From contig NZ_AP024600.1 of the NCBI RefSeq assembly GCF_036322585.1, forward strand, positions 1 to 64,000: a stretch of 64,000 bases of DNA, in the 5' to 3' direction. Below the pieces are notes generated by a model. It was not told where the DNA came from, made no database searches, and worked only from the letters and a program-made list of their open reading frames with translations. Shown here one piece after another: positions 9,756-17,560 of this stretch. The translations under genes were made by a program, and so were the position numbers. The stretch comes from Luteolibacter sp. LG18. Lineage in GTDB: Bacteria > Verrucomicrobiota > Verrucomicrobiia > Verrucomicrobiales > Akkermansiaceae. Within the stretch, counting starts at the first letter, position 1. Each line of letters starts with the position of its first letter.

Positions 9756-10187
9756 ATGTTCCAGATTTCCACCACACCGATCGAAACGGCGGCGGTCGTC
9801 GCCCAGGTCGAGGATTCCACCTGCGGCGGCCTCGTCATCTTCGAGGGCCGCGTCCGCAACCATCACCGCGGGCGCGACGTGCTGCGGTTGGAATACGAGG
9901 CCTACCAGGCACTCGCCGAGGCGGATGGCAACCGAATCGTCCGGGAAACCATCGAGCGATTCCACATCCATGCCGCCGCCTGCGTCCACCGCACCGGCAT
10001 GCTGGAAATCAACGACATCGCGGTAGTGGTGGCGGTTTCCGCGGCTCACCGGGACGCGGCCTTCGACGCCTGCCGCCACATCATCGACGAACTGAAGGCC
10101 ACCGTGCCGATCTGGAAGCACGAATATTACGCGGACGGGACCGACGAATGGACCGGCTGCGACCACTGTGCGGGGCACCACCATTGA
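9756..10187 (+). CDS. moaE: Molybdopterin synthase catalytic subunit MoaE
   Basis: A 143-residue protein, the large subunit of molybdopterin synthase, which moves sulphur from MoaD onto cyclic pyranopterin monophosphate. Typical features are GGLVIFEGRVRNHHRGRDVLRLEYEAY (in part) near residues 24-50, RTGMLEINDIAVVVAVSAAH near 78-97, and the active-site Lys region ELKATVPIWKHEYYADG. The end carries a Cys/His-rich tail, CDHCAGHHH. The ATG at 9756 is 10 bp after the mobA-moaD stop; the longer frame upstream overlaps that gene and is not used. Last gene of the operon, followed by a hairpin. Confidence 0.95.
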   Translation: MFQISTTPIETAAVVAQVEDSTCGGLVIFEGRVRNHHRGRDVLRLEYEAYQALAEADGNRIVRETIERFHIHAAACVHRTGMLEINDIAVVVAVSAAHRDAAFDACRHIIDELKATVPIWKHEYYADGTDEWTGCDHCAGHHH

Positions 10188-10194
10188 AAATCGA

Positions 10195-10222
10195 ATGGCC
10201 GGGCGGAAATCCACCCGGCCAT
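10195..10222 (+). terminator. Hairpin after moaE
   Basis: A stem of nine perfect base pairs (ATGGCCGGG / CCCGGCCAT), extended by two more pairs after a mismatch, begins 7 bp after the moaE stop. No strong T-run follows. It probably ends the moeA operon and also lies in the convergent gap before the sialidase stop. Confidence 0.55.
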
Positions 10223-10329
10223 CCGTCATTGCATGTTTACCCAGAAAAAGGTGAAGCGCCGGGGCGCCATGAGCGAATGACCCGGGCGACCGATGTATTA
10301 CGCGACGGACGCCAAACTTCCCAAGCCCA

Positions 10330-11841
10330 TCACTTGAACCACTCGTTCAAGGGCATGCGGAGGTAGAACAGCGCGCCGCTGCCCTCATAGAGCACCCCGA
10401 GGTGGGAGGCGTCCGCCGGAGCCAGGCAGGAATAGCCGAAACATGGCCGCTCGTCGTAAAGGCGGGCGGCGCTGTCCGGCCAGGTCATGCCCTGATCGGA
10501 GGAAAGTTTGATCGTCATCGACTGGCGGCCCTTGGTCGTGTCCGGGTTCGAGAAGAACAGGAGATCGCCATACTTCGGGTGCTGCCAGCGCATCAGGCTG
10601 GCCATGCACACCGGCTCGCGAAGGCCCTTGCGGTCCGTGGGGTGCGGCTCCCAGGTTTTGCCGAGATCCTTCGATACGGCGACGGTGCGCGATCCGCCGC
10701 GGTCGTCGCGGCAGTTGATCATGATCGAACCATCGGCGAGTTCCACCAACTGGGCCTCGGTGGTATTCGGCCTCACGCCGGTGCCAGCCGTCCAGGTCTT
10801 GCCCCGGTCCTTCGAACTCAGCATGGTGGAATGCGGTTTCCCGTCCGCGGAGCGGAACTGGGCGGGAATCGCCAGCGTGCCGTCCTTCATGGTAATGCCG
10901 GTGCCGGGGCCATTGAAGAAGAGGTTCCAAGCCGGGTCCTTCACCTGCGGCGTGATGCTCTCGCCCTTCGACCACGTCTTGCCGTCGTCATCGCTGTAGG
11001 AAAGGACGAGCTGACCGGTTTCGTCCGGAGTCAGCCCCGGACCGGAACCGTGCCACGCACGCTTGCCGTGGCTCCACAGGGCCGCGATCCAAATCCGGCC
11101 GGTGACGTCGTCCGAGAAGATGCACGGGTCGCCGACACCATCGAAGCCGAACTTCGGATCGTTCCCCATGTCGATGGCCACGCGCATCGGCTCCCAGGTC
11201 TTGCCGCCGTCGGTGCTGCGCGAAAGGCCCACGTCGATGTCGGCGGGGAGGTCCCCGGCGTGCTTGTAGCGAATGTCGTAGGCGGCGAGCAGGCTGCCCT
11301 TTTTGGACCGGACGAGGCCGGGGATGCGGTAGGCCTTCGACTTGTCGTCGCCGGGCTTTCTCACCACCACCCCGATGCGCTGCGAGCCATCCGGGGAAGG
11401 CGTCGGGGCCTGGATCACCGCTCCTCCGACCTTCAAACGTCCCAACGCCACGTCGACACGCCCGTCGATGTCGGCGTTCTTCTTGAGTTCCACCGACACC
11501 CAGAACCAGTGCTCGCCCGTCTCCAGAGCCAGGTCACAGGTCCGGTTCATCGCGCCCGCCTTGGGCGCGAGTTCCGCCACCGGGGCCCCCGTTGCCGAGG
11601 CCGGGGTTTCCTTGCCGCGCAGGATCCGGACCTGCTCGACATCCTGAAGCCGGGTGGTGCCGGTGAGGGAGACTTCGATGCCCTCCAGCTTGGCGGGTTC
11701 ATCCACCTTCACTTTGAATCCCAGCACGGGATTGGTCTCCTGACCCAGGAGGACCGGGCAAACGGGCTGCACGGTGGAGACCTCGGCGGCATGCGCGACC
11801 GACAGCAGGAGGGGCAGGAACGTCAGGCGGAATTTCATCAT
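10330..11841 (-). CDS. Exported exo-alpha-sialidase (GH33)
   Basis: A 503-residue secreted enzyme that releases terminal sialic acids. The N-terminal signal peptide is MMKFRLTFLPLLLSVAHAAE; a longer frame upstream of it has no signal and is not used. Residues 20 to about 160 form an N-terminal beta domain seen in bacterial sialidases. The catalytic propeller has the YRIPGL form of the FRIP motif at 171-176 with the following acid segment DIRYKHAGDLPADIDVG. Five Asp-boxes are visible: STDGGKTW, SDDDGKTW, SKDRGKTW, SKDLGKTW and SSDQGMTW. The gene lies 153 bp downstream of a sialate O-acetylesterase on the same strand, so the two may be co-transcribed. A GGTC/ACC repeat resembling other repeats of this island lies between them. 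Confidence 0.92.
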   Translation of the reverse strand: MMKFRLTFLPLLLSVAHAAEVSTVQPVCPVLLGQETNPVLGFKVKVDEPAKLEGIEVSLTGTTRLQDVEQVRILRGKETPASATGAPVAELAPKAGAMNRTCDLALETGEHWFWVSVELKKNADIDGRVDVALGRLKVGGAVIQAPTPSPDGSQRIGVVVRKPGDDKSKAYRIPGLVRSKKGSLLAAYDIRYKHAGDLPADIDVGLSRSTDGGKTWEPMRVAIDMGNDPKFGFDGVGDPCIFSDDVTGRIWIAALWSHGKRAWHGSGPGLTPDETGQLVLSYSDDDGKTWSKGESITPQVKDPAWNLFFNGPGTGITMKDGTLAIPAQFRSADGKPHSTMLSSKDRGKTWTAGTGVRPNTTEAQLVELADGSIMINCRDDRGGSRTVAVSKDLGKTWEPHPTDRKGLREPVCMASLMRWQHPKYGDLLFFSNPDTTKGRQSMTIKLSSDQGMTWPDSAARLYDERPCFGYSCLAPADASHLGVLYEGSGALFYLRMPLNEWFK

Positions 11842-11964
11842 TTCAACCGGTGATGGGGATTTTAGCGCGGTTCCGGGATTTCCCCACTCTGAAGATGGGC
11901 TTCTCCGGAATCCGGTCACGCCCATCCTACCCCCGCTCCCGAAACGCCCTGTCATTTCTTCAGT

Positions 11965-11988
11965 GGTCCGATTTCCCAACCAGTCCGG
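11965..11988. promoter_or_regulatory. GGTC/ACCAG repeat element upstream of the sialidase
   Basis: A 24-bp element of form GGTC-N3-TTTCCC-R-ACCAG-W-CCGG. It matches the element at 14682-14705 at 19 of 24 positions, including the TTTCCC and ACCAG cores. It sits between the acetylesterase stop and the sialidase start. A regulator-binding site for the sialic acid genes is an inference; see 25469-25505. Confidence 0.35.
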
Positions 11989-11994
11989 ACACCC

Positions 11995-13167
11995 TCAACG
12001 CGACATCGCCTCGAAGACGCGGCGGGCAACGGGGACCTTGTCCGGAGGATGCACGTCCGGGCTGTCCCACCCGAGATCCTGGGTGACCACCAAGCGGACG
12101 CCGGGCACTGCCTTGGCCACCCGCGCCTGGACTTCCCGATACTCGGGCCAGTAGCGGCGCAATGGATCGGCACCGCCGATGCGGGGAAGCTGCACGAGGT
12201 AGAACGGAAGCTCCCGATTGCCCAGAACCCCGCGCCACCCCTGGATCAGATCGCGGATCAACTGGCCGTTCCCGGAATCGTCATGACGTTCGGCATTCGT
12301 CTCGCCCTGATACCAGACAACCGCTTCGAACGGGAAACCCGCCCAATCGCGCACGCCGGACTCGAAGAGAAACCCCGGTTTGAAGGGATGGTTCGCGGAG
12401 AGCTCCTTGCCGAGATTCTGTTTCGCGCGACTTCTCGCCCACGCCGAAACCTTGTCATTTTCCAGCCATTTGGGGGTGAGGAGCGAGCGATACTCGGCAC
12501 GGGATTCAAGGATCTCTCTCGGCAACCACGCCTCGGTTTCGGACCCGCCGACCGCGTTTTCCACGATGCCCACCGGCATGCCGGTTTTACCCTGGACCAT
12601 CGTGCCCACCCACCAGGCGATCGCCGAGATCGATCCGGCCGAACCGGGAGAGGCGGTGGTCCAAGCCCCCTGGAAATGATCCTTGTTGTTGAGGCGGGCC
12701 AGCGTGGCCCCGTCGTAGGTGCGTGGATCGGTGGGAGCGGAGGTGAGATTGAACAAACGGATCATCGTCTGGCCCGGGGCCTTGTCGGCCTCCTCCTTGC
12801 CACCGACCGCCCGGGACAGAGGGAAGTCCATGTTCGATTGCCCCGAGAACAGGTACACGCGGCCGACCAGCACGTCCTCCAAAACGACCTTCTCGGAGCC
12901 GGACTCTATCTCCAGGTTCCTGCCGTCCTTCGATGCCGGCAGAGGCGGAAGCACCGCGCTCCATTTCCGGTCGTTGCCTGCGACCACGTCTTTCGAGACG
13001 GAGCCGAAACGGACGGAGACCTTGCTCCCCGGTGTTGCTTCCCCGTGGACCGCCACCGGGTTCCCCATCGGCAGCACCATGTGCGAGCCGAACGGACGGG
13101 CCACGGACAACTCCCCCGCCGACGCGCCCATGGCGGTCAGCAACCACATCGTTTTCCAGATCCTCAT
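11995..13167 (-). CDS. Exported sialate O-acetylesterase
   Basis: A 390-residue SGNH-type carbohydrate esterase that removes O-acetyl groups from sialic acid so that sialidase and lyase can act. A signal peptide is present (MRIWKTMWLLTAMGASAGE). The nucleophile motif VYLFSGQSNMD lies near residues 94-104, WYQGETNA in the second half, and the catalytic Asp-His pair is in DSPDVHPPDK close to the C-terminus. The start at 13167 is chosen because the signal peptide begins there; upstream codons of the open frame give no homology. It is divergent from a PEP-CTERM gene and upstream of a sialidase. Confidence 0.9.
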   Translation of the reverse strand: MRIWKTMWLLTAMGASAGELSVARPFGSHMVLPMGNPVAVHGEATPGSKVSVRFGSVSKDVVAGNDRKWSAVLPPLPASKDGRNLEIESGSEKVVLEDVLVGRVYLFSGQSNMDFPLSRAVGGKEEADKAPGQTMIRLFNLTSAPTDPRTYDGATLARLNNKDHFQGAWTTASPGSAGSISAIAWWVGTMVQGKTGMPVGIVENAVGGSETEAWLPREILESRAEYRSLLTPKWLENDKVSAWARSRAKQNLGKELSANHPFKPGFLFESGVRDWAGFPFEAVVWYQGETNAERHDDSGNGQLIRDLIQGWRGVLGNRELPFYLVQLPRIGGADPLRRYWPEYREVQARVAKAVPGVRLVVTQDLGWDSPDVHPPDKVPVARRVFEAMSR

Positions 13168-13321
13168 ATCCTGTTTTAGCAGCAGCGCCGCTCCATCCGC
13201 AATCGGAGGTGAACCGGTGGGGTCAACCAACCATCTCGCGCCAATGGCAGTGAACGCGTTCCGGAAGCAACGATATGCCCGGTTCCAAGAACTACTCCCA
13301 CTTCGACTCACCCCATCGCGC

Positions 13322-13948
13322 ATGCAGGTTCTTCTCACCTCCTCCATTCTCGCTGCCTTCACCATGGCCGCTGGAGCCGCCACCGTGGTGGTGGACAGCA
13401 CCGGTCTCACGCCCGTCAACCAAGCCAACTTCGGTGTGGGCACGGCGGGCAATCTCTCCACCGGCGCCGCCTTCACCTTCACCACCGGCTCCCTGGGAAC
13501 GGACACGATCCTCTCCACCATCGGCCTGGAAGGGCGTCAAACCGGAACCGGATCGAGCGGCAGCACGTTGACATTGGAGATCTGGAGCGACACCGACAAC
13601 AACAGCGCGACCCTGGGCGGCGTCCTGCTCGGCACCTCCACGAACTCGACCGCGCTGGGCCTGAATGCCACCAGCCTTTTCACCTTCAACGGCGTCACGC
13701 TCTCCGACAACACCGTGTACACCGTCCACGTGCTCGGAACCGGCACCCCGGGCTTCGGCTTGGTCGGCAGCACCTCCACCGACCTTGTTCCGAACTCGCG
13801 GCTCTACAACAACGGTTCCTTTGTCTTTGGCGGCACCGCCCCGAACGGCATCGACGCCTCCTTCTCCGTCACCACCGTCCCGGAACCCACCACCGCCCTG
13901 CTCGGCGGCCTCGGACTCCTGGCGCTGCTGCGCCGCCGGCGCGGATAA
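13322..13948 (+). CDS. PEP-CTERM anchored exported protein
   Basis: A 208-residue surface protein of unknown function. Residues 1-20 are a signal peptide (MQVLLTSSILAAFTMAAGAA). The body is rich in Thr, Ser, Gly and Asn, with a choice-of-anchor style beta pattern (AAFTFTTGSLGTDTILSTIGL, TLTLEIWSDTDNNSATLGG). The C-terminus is a full PEP-CTERM sorting signal: VPEPTTALLGGLGLLALL followed by RRRRG, which an exosortase would process. No exosortase gene is in the window. It starts 155 bp from the divergent acetylesterase start and ends before a clear hairpin. Confidence 0.88.
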   Translation: MQVLLTSSILAAFTMAAGAATVVVDSTGLTPVNQANFGVGTAGNLSTGAAFTFTTGSLGTDTILSTIGLEGRQTGTGSSGSTLTLEIWSDTDNNSATLGGVLLGTSTNSTALGLNATSLFTFNGVTLSDNTVYTVHVLGTGTPGFGLVGSTSTDLVPNSRLYNNGSFVFGGTAPNGIDASFSVTTVPEPTTALLGGLGLLALLRRRRG

Positions 13949-13978
13949 AGATTACTTGGGTACATGCAATGAACCGGG

Positions 13979-14003
13979 TGGCCGGGACGGTTTCGTCCCG
14001 GCC
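13979..14003 (+). terminator. Terminator after PEP-CTERM gene
   Basis: A perfect GC-rich stem (TGGCCGGGAC / GTCCCGGCCA) with a short loop begins 30 bp after the stop codon, followed by a T-rich stretch. It lies just before the next gene's start at 14025. Confidence 0.65.
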
Positions 14004-14024
14004 ATCTGTCTTTCTCCCGCTGGC

Positions 14025-14675
14025 ATGAAAACACCACTGCTCCCTCCGGAAATCCATCGAGCCGCACAAACACTGTGGGACTACCATCAGGTGGGCCACC
14101 GGATCGAAAAAGCGGATGGCATTCTGGTCTTCGGCAGCAACGACCTGCGGGTGGCGAGCCACGCCGCGGCACTTTACCATGCGGGGTCCGGTCCATGGGT
14201 GCTCTTCTCGGGAGCCCGCGGGCGGATGACGGAGCATTGGGCCGAAACCGAAGCGGAAGCCATGGCCCGGGTCGCTGTGGCCAACGGCGTGCCGGAAAGC
14301 AGCATCCTTCTGGAGCCCACGGCCACGAACACCGGAGAAAACATCCATCGTTCCAAGGCGCTTCTCGCGGACGCCGGTTTCCACGCGCGTTCGCTGGTAG
14401 TGGTGCAAAAGCCCTACATGGAACGGCGCACGCTGGCGGCCCTGGAAGCCCAGTGGCAGGGAGTCAGCTTTCAAGTGACCTCACCTCCCCTCTCGCTCGA
14501 CGCTTACTTCACGGATGAACTGACGCCCGGTCTCGTGCTGGAGGCGATGACCGGGGATTTCCAGCGCATCCTCGATTATCCGGCGCTGGGTTTCGCCACT
14601 CCGCAACCCGTCACACCCGAGGTGATGGAGGCCTATCGCACGCTGGTGGAAGCGGGATACGGACTCCCGGCCTGA
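14025..14675 (+). CDS. YdcF family (DUF218) protein
   Basis: A 216-residue protein of the DUF218/YdcF family, whose Rossmann-like members bind nucleotides or act on envelope carbohydrates; the reaction is unknown. Visible signatures are ADGILVFGSNDLRVASHAA near residues 29-47, WVLFSGARG near 57-65, ILLEPTATNTGENIHRSKAL near 96-115, and LVVVQKPYMERRTLAA near 124-139. No signal peptide or membrane segment is seen, so it is probably cytoplasmic. It lies within the sialic acid island but has no obvious tie to it. The start is the first ATG after the terminator. Confidence 0.85.
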   Translation: MKTPLLPPEIHRAAQTLWDYHQVGHRIEKADGILVFGSNDLRVASHAAALYHAGSGPWVLFSGARGRMTEHWAETEAEAMARVAVANGVPESSILLEPTATNTGENIHRSKALLADAGFHARSLVVVQKPYMERRTLAALEAQWQGVSFQVTSPPLSLDAYFTDELTPGLVLEAMTGDFQRILDYPALGFATPQPVTPEVMEAYRTLVEAGYGLPA

Positions 14676-14681
14676 CCGACC

Positions 14682-14705
14682 GGTCTCCTTTCCCGACCAG
14701 ACCGG
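14682..14705. promoter_or_regulatory. GGTC/GACC repeat element upstream of the esterase gene
   Basis: Seven bases after the YdcF stop and 66 bp before the next start lies an inverted repeat (CCGGTCT / AGACCGG with 12 bp between). It shares 19 of 24 bases with the element at 11965-11988. It may be an operator for the downstream sialic acid gene, or a terminator-like stem for the YdcF gene, although no T-run follows. Confidence 0.35.
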
Positions 14706-14770
14706 CCCATTTGCGAGGGGACGTCGGCGGTCGTATCGCGTGTGTTGCAGCCCCCGCTGCAAGATTCCCG

Positions 14771-17413
14771 ATGAAAACCCGCACGCGCCTCCTCCTCCTG
14801 CTGCTGGCCAACGCGCTCCCCTTCCAGGCCGCGCGTGCCACTCATTACAAACTTTTCGTCCTGACCGGACAATCGAACTCGCTCGGCACGACCAACGCGG
14901 GCGAGGCCGATCCCACCTCGGGCTCCGATCCAGCGGACTCCCACGTGAAGTTCTTCTGGAGCAACATCGCGGACGCCACCCACCCGCTCGGGAATTCCGG
15001 CGGCGTCTTCACCACCCTGCAGGACCAGCAGGGTGGCTACTACACCGGCAGCGCCACCCACTGGGGACCGGAGATCAACTTCGGGCGTACCCTTTACCGC
15101 GCGGGCGTCCGCAATTTCGGCATCATCAAGGCGAGCCGTGGAGGCGGAGGAAACAGCTTCTGGTCGAAGACCGCCACCGACCACCACATGTACACCCAGG
15201 TGGTGAACACGGTGAACGCGGCCACCGCCACCCTCACGGCGAACGGCGACACCTTCGAGATCGCGGGTCTGCTCTACCTCCAGGGGGAAAGCGACTCCCC
15301 CACCGAAGCGGCGATCGCCGACACCCGGATCAAGGAACTCACGGACAACCTCCGCGCCGATCTCCCCAACGCCACCGCGATGCACTGCGTGATCGGTGGC
15401 ATCGCCGCGGCCGGCACCACCCGCGACACGGTACGCGCGAAGCAGGAATCGATCGCCACCGCCACCAGCTACATCGATTACTTCACCGACTTGGATCTCC
15501 AGTCGATGGTGGCAGCGGCGGACAACCTGCATTTCAACAAGGCGGCCAAGCTGCGGATCGGCGAGCGTTTCGCCCAGGCATTCTTCACCGCCAACATCGT
15601 TTCCCGCTATTACGGCAAGCTGGTGTTCATCGGTGACTCGATCACCCAGGGCGGCAATGGCGACCACCCGGGCTACCGCTACAACGTCTTCAAACGCCTC
15701 GCGGAAAAGGGCGTGCCGATCAACGCCGCGACCGGTTACAAGTTCACCGGCTCCGTCACCGGCCCCTATGCCAACAGCGCGCTCACGGTTCCCGCCGTCA
15801 ACGGCCAGACGTTCGAGAACGTGCACGATGGCCATTTCGGATGGCGGGCCTCGTGGGAGTGCGCGCGGGTGGCCCTGCCCTCCGGCCGCTACAACACGAA
15901 CAACCTCGGCAACGGCACGCTCCTGAACTGGACCGGCCAATCCAGCACCTACGCGACGGCGAACGCGGGCACCCTCACCTACACCGGCACCACCTACACT
16001 CCGGACACCATCTCGATCATGATCGGCATCAACGATCTGGCCGACTACATCACGACCTCGGGCCAGGCCGCGGCCACCGCCGCAAACACGGTGAAGAACG
16101 ACATCTCGACGATGATCGACCAGTTCCGCGCGGCGAACCCGAATGTCCGCATCCATCTCAACCGCGTCCTCTACACCAACCAGACCCAAGCAATGAAGGA
16201 TGGCGTGGACGCCCTGAACAACCTCTTACCCGCGCTGGTGGCGGCGAAGAACACGGCCTCGTCCACCTCTCCGGTTTGGCTCTCCGATCCCTCCACCGGC
16301 TTCGATCCGGCCACCCAGACCTACGACAACGTCCATCCGAACACCGCGGGGGAAGCCTACGTCGGAGACCGGATCGCCGCCTCGCTCGGCATCGTGGAAA
16401 CGCCGTTCAACACTTCGACCACCACCAGCACCGCCCCACCCCACCTGGAATCCGGCTCTGCCGCCTTCGGCTCCCGGTTCGAAGGCGACGGCATCTGGAA
16501 CGGCACCGCCTTCGTCTCCTCGTGGAAACAGAGCGGCACGCTCACCAAGACCGTGGACGCCACGGACCTCCGCCTCGTGAACTCCGGAAGCGGCGGCTCC
16601 TGGATCGAAGGTTCCGACACCGGATGGAAAACCGCGAACGGGGGCGCGTGGACCTTCGAAACCCGCATCAAATTCAACGCGAACCCGGCGGGCTTCATCC
16701 TGTGGCTCGGCGCGGTGAACCACACGATCCTCGTGGAGATTTACGGCGACCACACGCAGGACAACGGCAACAACACCTTCAACGTCGCTCACAACAATCT
16801 GGACGGACAGTTCCACGTCTTCCGCGTGGCCAACGATCCCGGCAACAACGTCTACCACGTGTGGCGGGATGGCGTCCGTCTCACCCCGGTGGCGGGAGTG
16901 GCGTATGACAACAACAGCACCGAAAGCCGCCTGATCCTGGGCGACTACACCTCGCAGGCCTTCGGCAACAACTTCGACGCCGTCATCGACTACGTCCGCT
17001 ACGATCAGACCGCCGCGTATCTCCCAACCGGCGCGGACGCGGATTCGGACGGCCTCCCGGATTCCTGGGAATACAACTACAGCTCCACCATCACGGGCAT
17101 GACCGCGTCCGGAGACACCGATCAGGACGGCAAAGGCAACCTGGAGGAGTATCTCGCGAACACCAATCCACTCGACGCGGGCTCGGCCCTGAAGATCGAT
17201 TCCATCACCCGCAATGGAGGCTCGATGAGCATCCAGCTCACCACCTCCCCCCAGCGCTTTTACACCCTCTACAAGTCGGTGAACCTCGGTTCCGCAGCGG
17301 TATGGTCCGCCATCCAGGGACCGGTCATCGGCACCGATGGATCACTCATCCTGCAGGACCCCGCCCCGACCGAAGCGCGGGCGTTTTACAAGGTCGTCGC
17401 GACCCTCCCCTGA
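14771..17413 (+). CDS. Secreted double esterase: sialate O-acetylesterase-like plus GDSL domain, with LamG and C-terminal calcium-repeat module
   Basis: An 880-residue exported protein; residues 1-24 are the signal peptide (MKTRTRLLLLLLANALPFQA...). Residues 27 to about 275 are a sialate O-acetylesterase-type SGNH domain with the nucleophile Ser in LTGQSNSLG (Ser35), HWGPE and LLYLQGESD. Residues 285 to about 540 are a second, GDSL-type SGNH hydrolase with FIGDSITQGG, IMIGINDLADY and DNVHPNTAGE. About 560-755 is a concanavalin/LamG-like domain. The end holds Asp-rich calcium-type repeats (DADSDGLPDSWE, DTDQDGKGNLEEYL) and a small beta module common in exported proteins of this group. It probably removes acetyl groups from sialylated glycans outside the cell; the second specificity is unknown. 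Confidence 0.87.
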   Translation: MKTRTRLLLLLLANALPFQAARATHYKLFVLTGQSNSLGTTNAGEADPTSGSDPADSHVKFFWSNIADATHPLGNSGGVFTTLQDQQGGYYTGSATHWGPEINFGRTLYRAGVRNFGIIKASRGGGGNSFWSKTATDHHMYTQVVNTVNAATATLTANGDTFEIAGLLYLQGESDSPTEAAIADTRIKELTDNLRADLPNATAMHCVIGGIAAAGTTRDTVRAKQESIATATSYIDYFTDLDLQSMVAAADNLHFNKAAKLRIGERFAQAFFTANIVSRYYGKLVFIGDSITQGGNGDHPGYRYNVFKRLAEKGVPINAATGYKFTGSVTGPYANSALTVPAVNGQTFENVHDGHFGWRASWECARVALPSGRYNTNNLGNGTLLNWTGQSSTYATANAGTLTYTGTTYTPDTISIMIGINDLADYITTSGQAAATAANTVKNDISTMIDQFRAANPNVRIHLNRVLYTNQTQAMKDGVDALNNLLPALVAAKNTASSTSPVWLSDPSTGFDPATQTYDNVHPNTAGEAYVGDRIAASLGIVETPFNTSTTTSTAPPHLESGSAAFGSRFEGDGIWNGTAFVSSWKQSGTLTKTVDATDLRLVNSGSGGSWIEGSDTGWKTANGGAWTFETRIKFNANPAGFILWLGAVNHTILVEIYGDHTQDNGNNTFNVAHNNLDGQFHVFRVANDPGNNVYHVWRDGVRLTPVAGVAYDNNSTESRLILGDYTSQAFGNNFDAVIDYVRYDQTAAYLPTGADADSDGLPDSWEYNYSSTITGMTASGDTDQDGKGNLEEYLANTNPLDAGSALKIDSITRNGGSMSIQLTTSPQRFYTLYKSVNLGSAAVWSAIQGPVIGTDGSLILQDPAPTEARAFYKVVATLP

Positions 17414-17443
17414 CCGGCCACATGATAGGGCCCGCGGCTCTAA

Positions 17444-17463
17444 CTGGTCTACCCGACCGACCA
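17444..17463. promoter_or_regulatory. CTGGTCT...GACC repeat upstream of the beta-strand-repeat protein
   Basis: The 20-bp stretch contains GGTC and GACC half-sites with a five-base spacer plus a second GACC, resembling the elements at 14682 and 25490. It lies about 100 bp before the start at 17561. Function as an operator is inferred only. Confidence 0.25.
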
Positions 17464-17560
17464 CGAGCGGAAAGTGGCGCAGCGCCGGAGGTCCCTTAGC
17501 GTGAGGTGCGAACGAGAGCGAATCGTTCCTTCCGGCTCTCTCCCCATCCCCGCATCGCGC

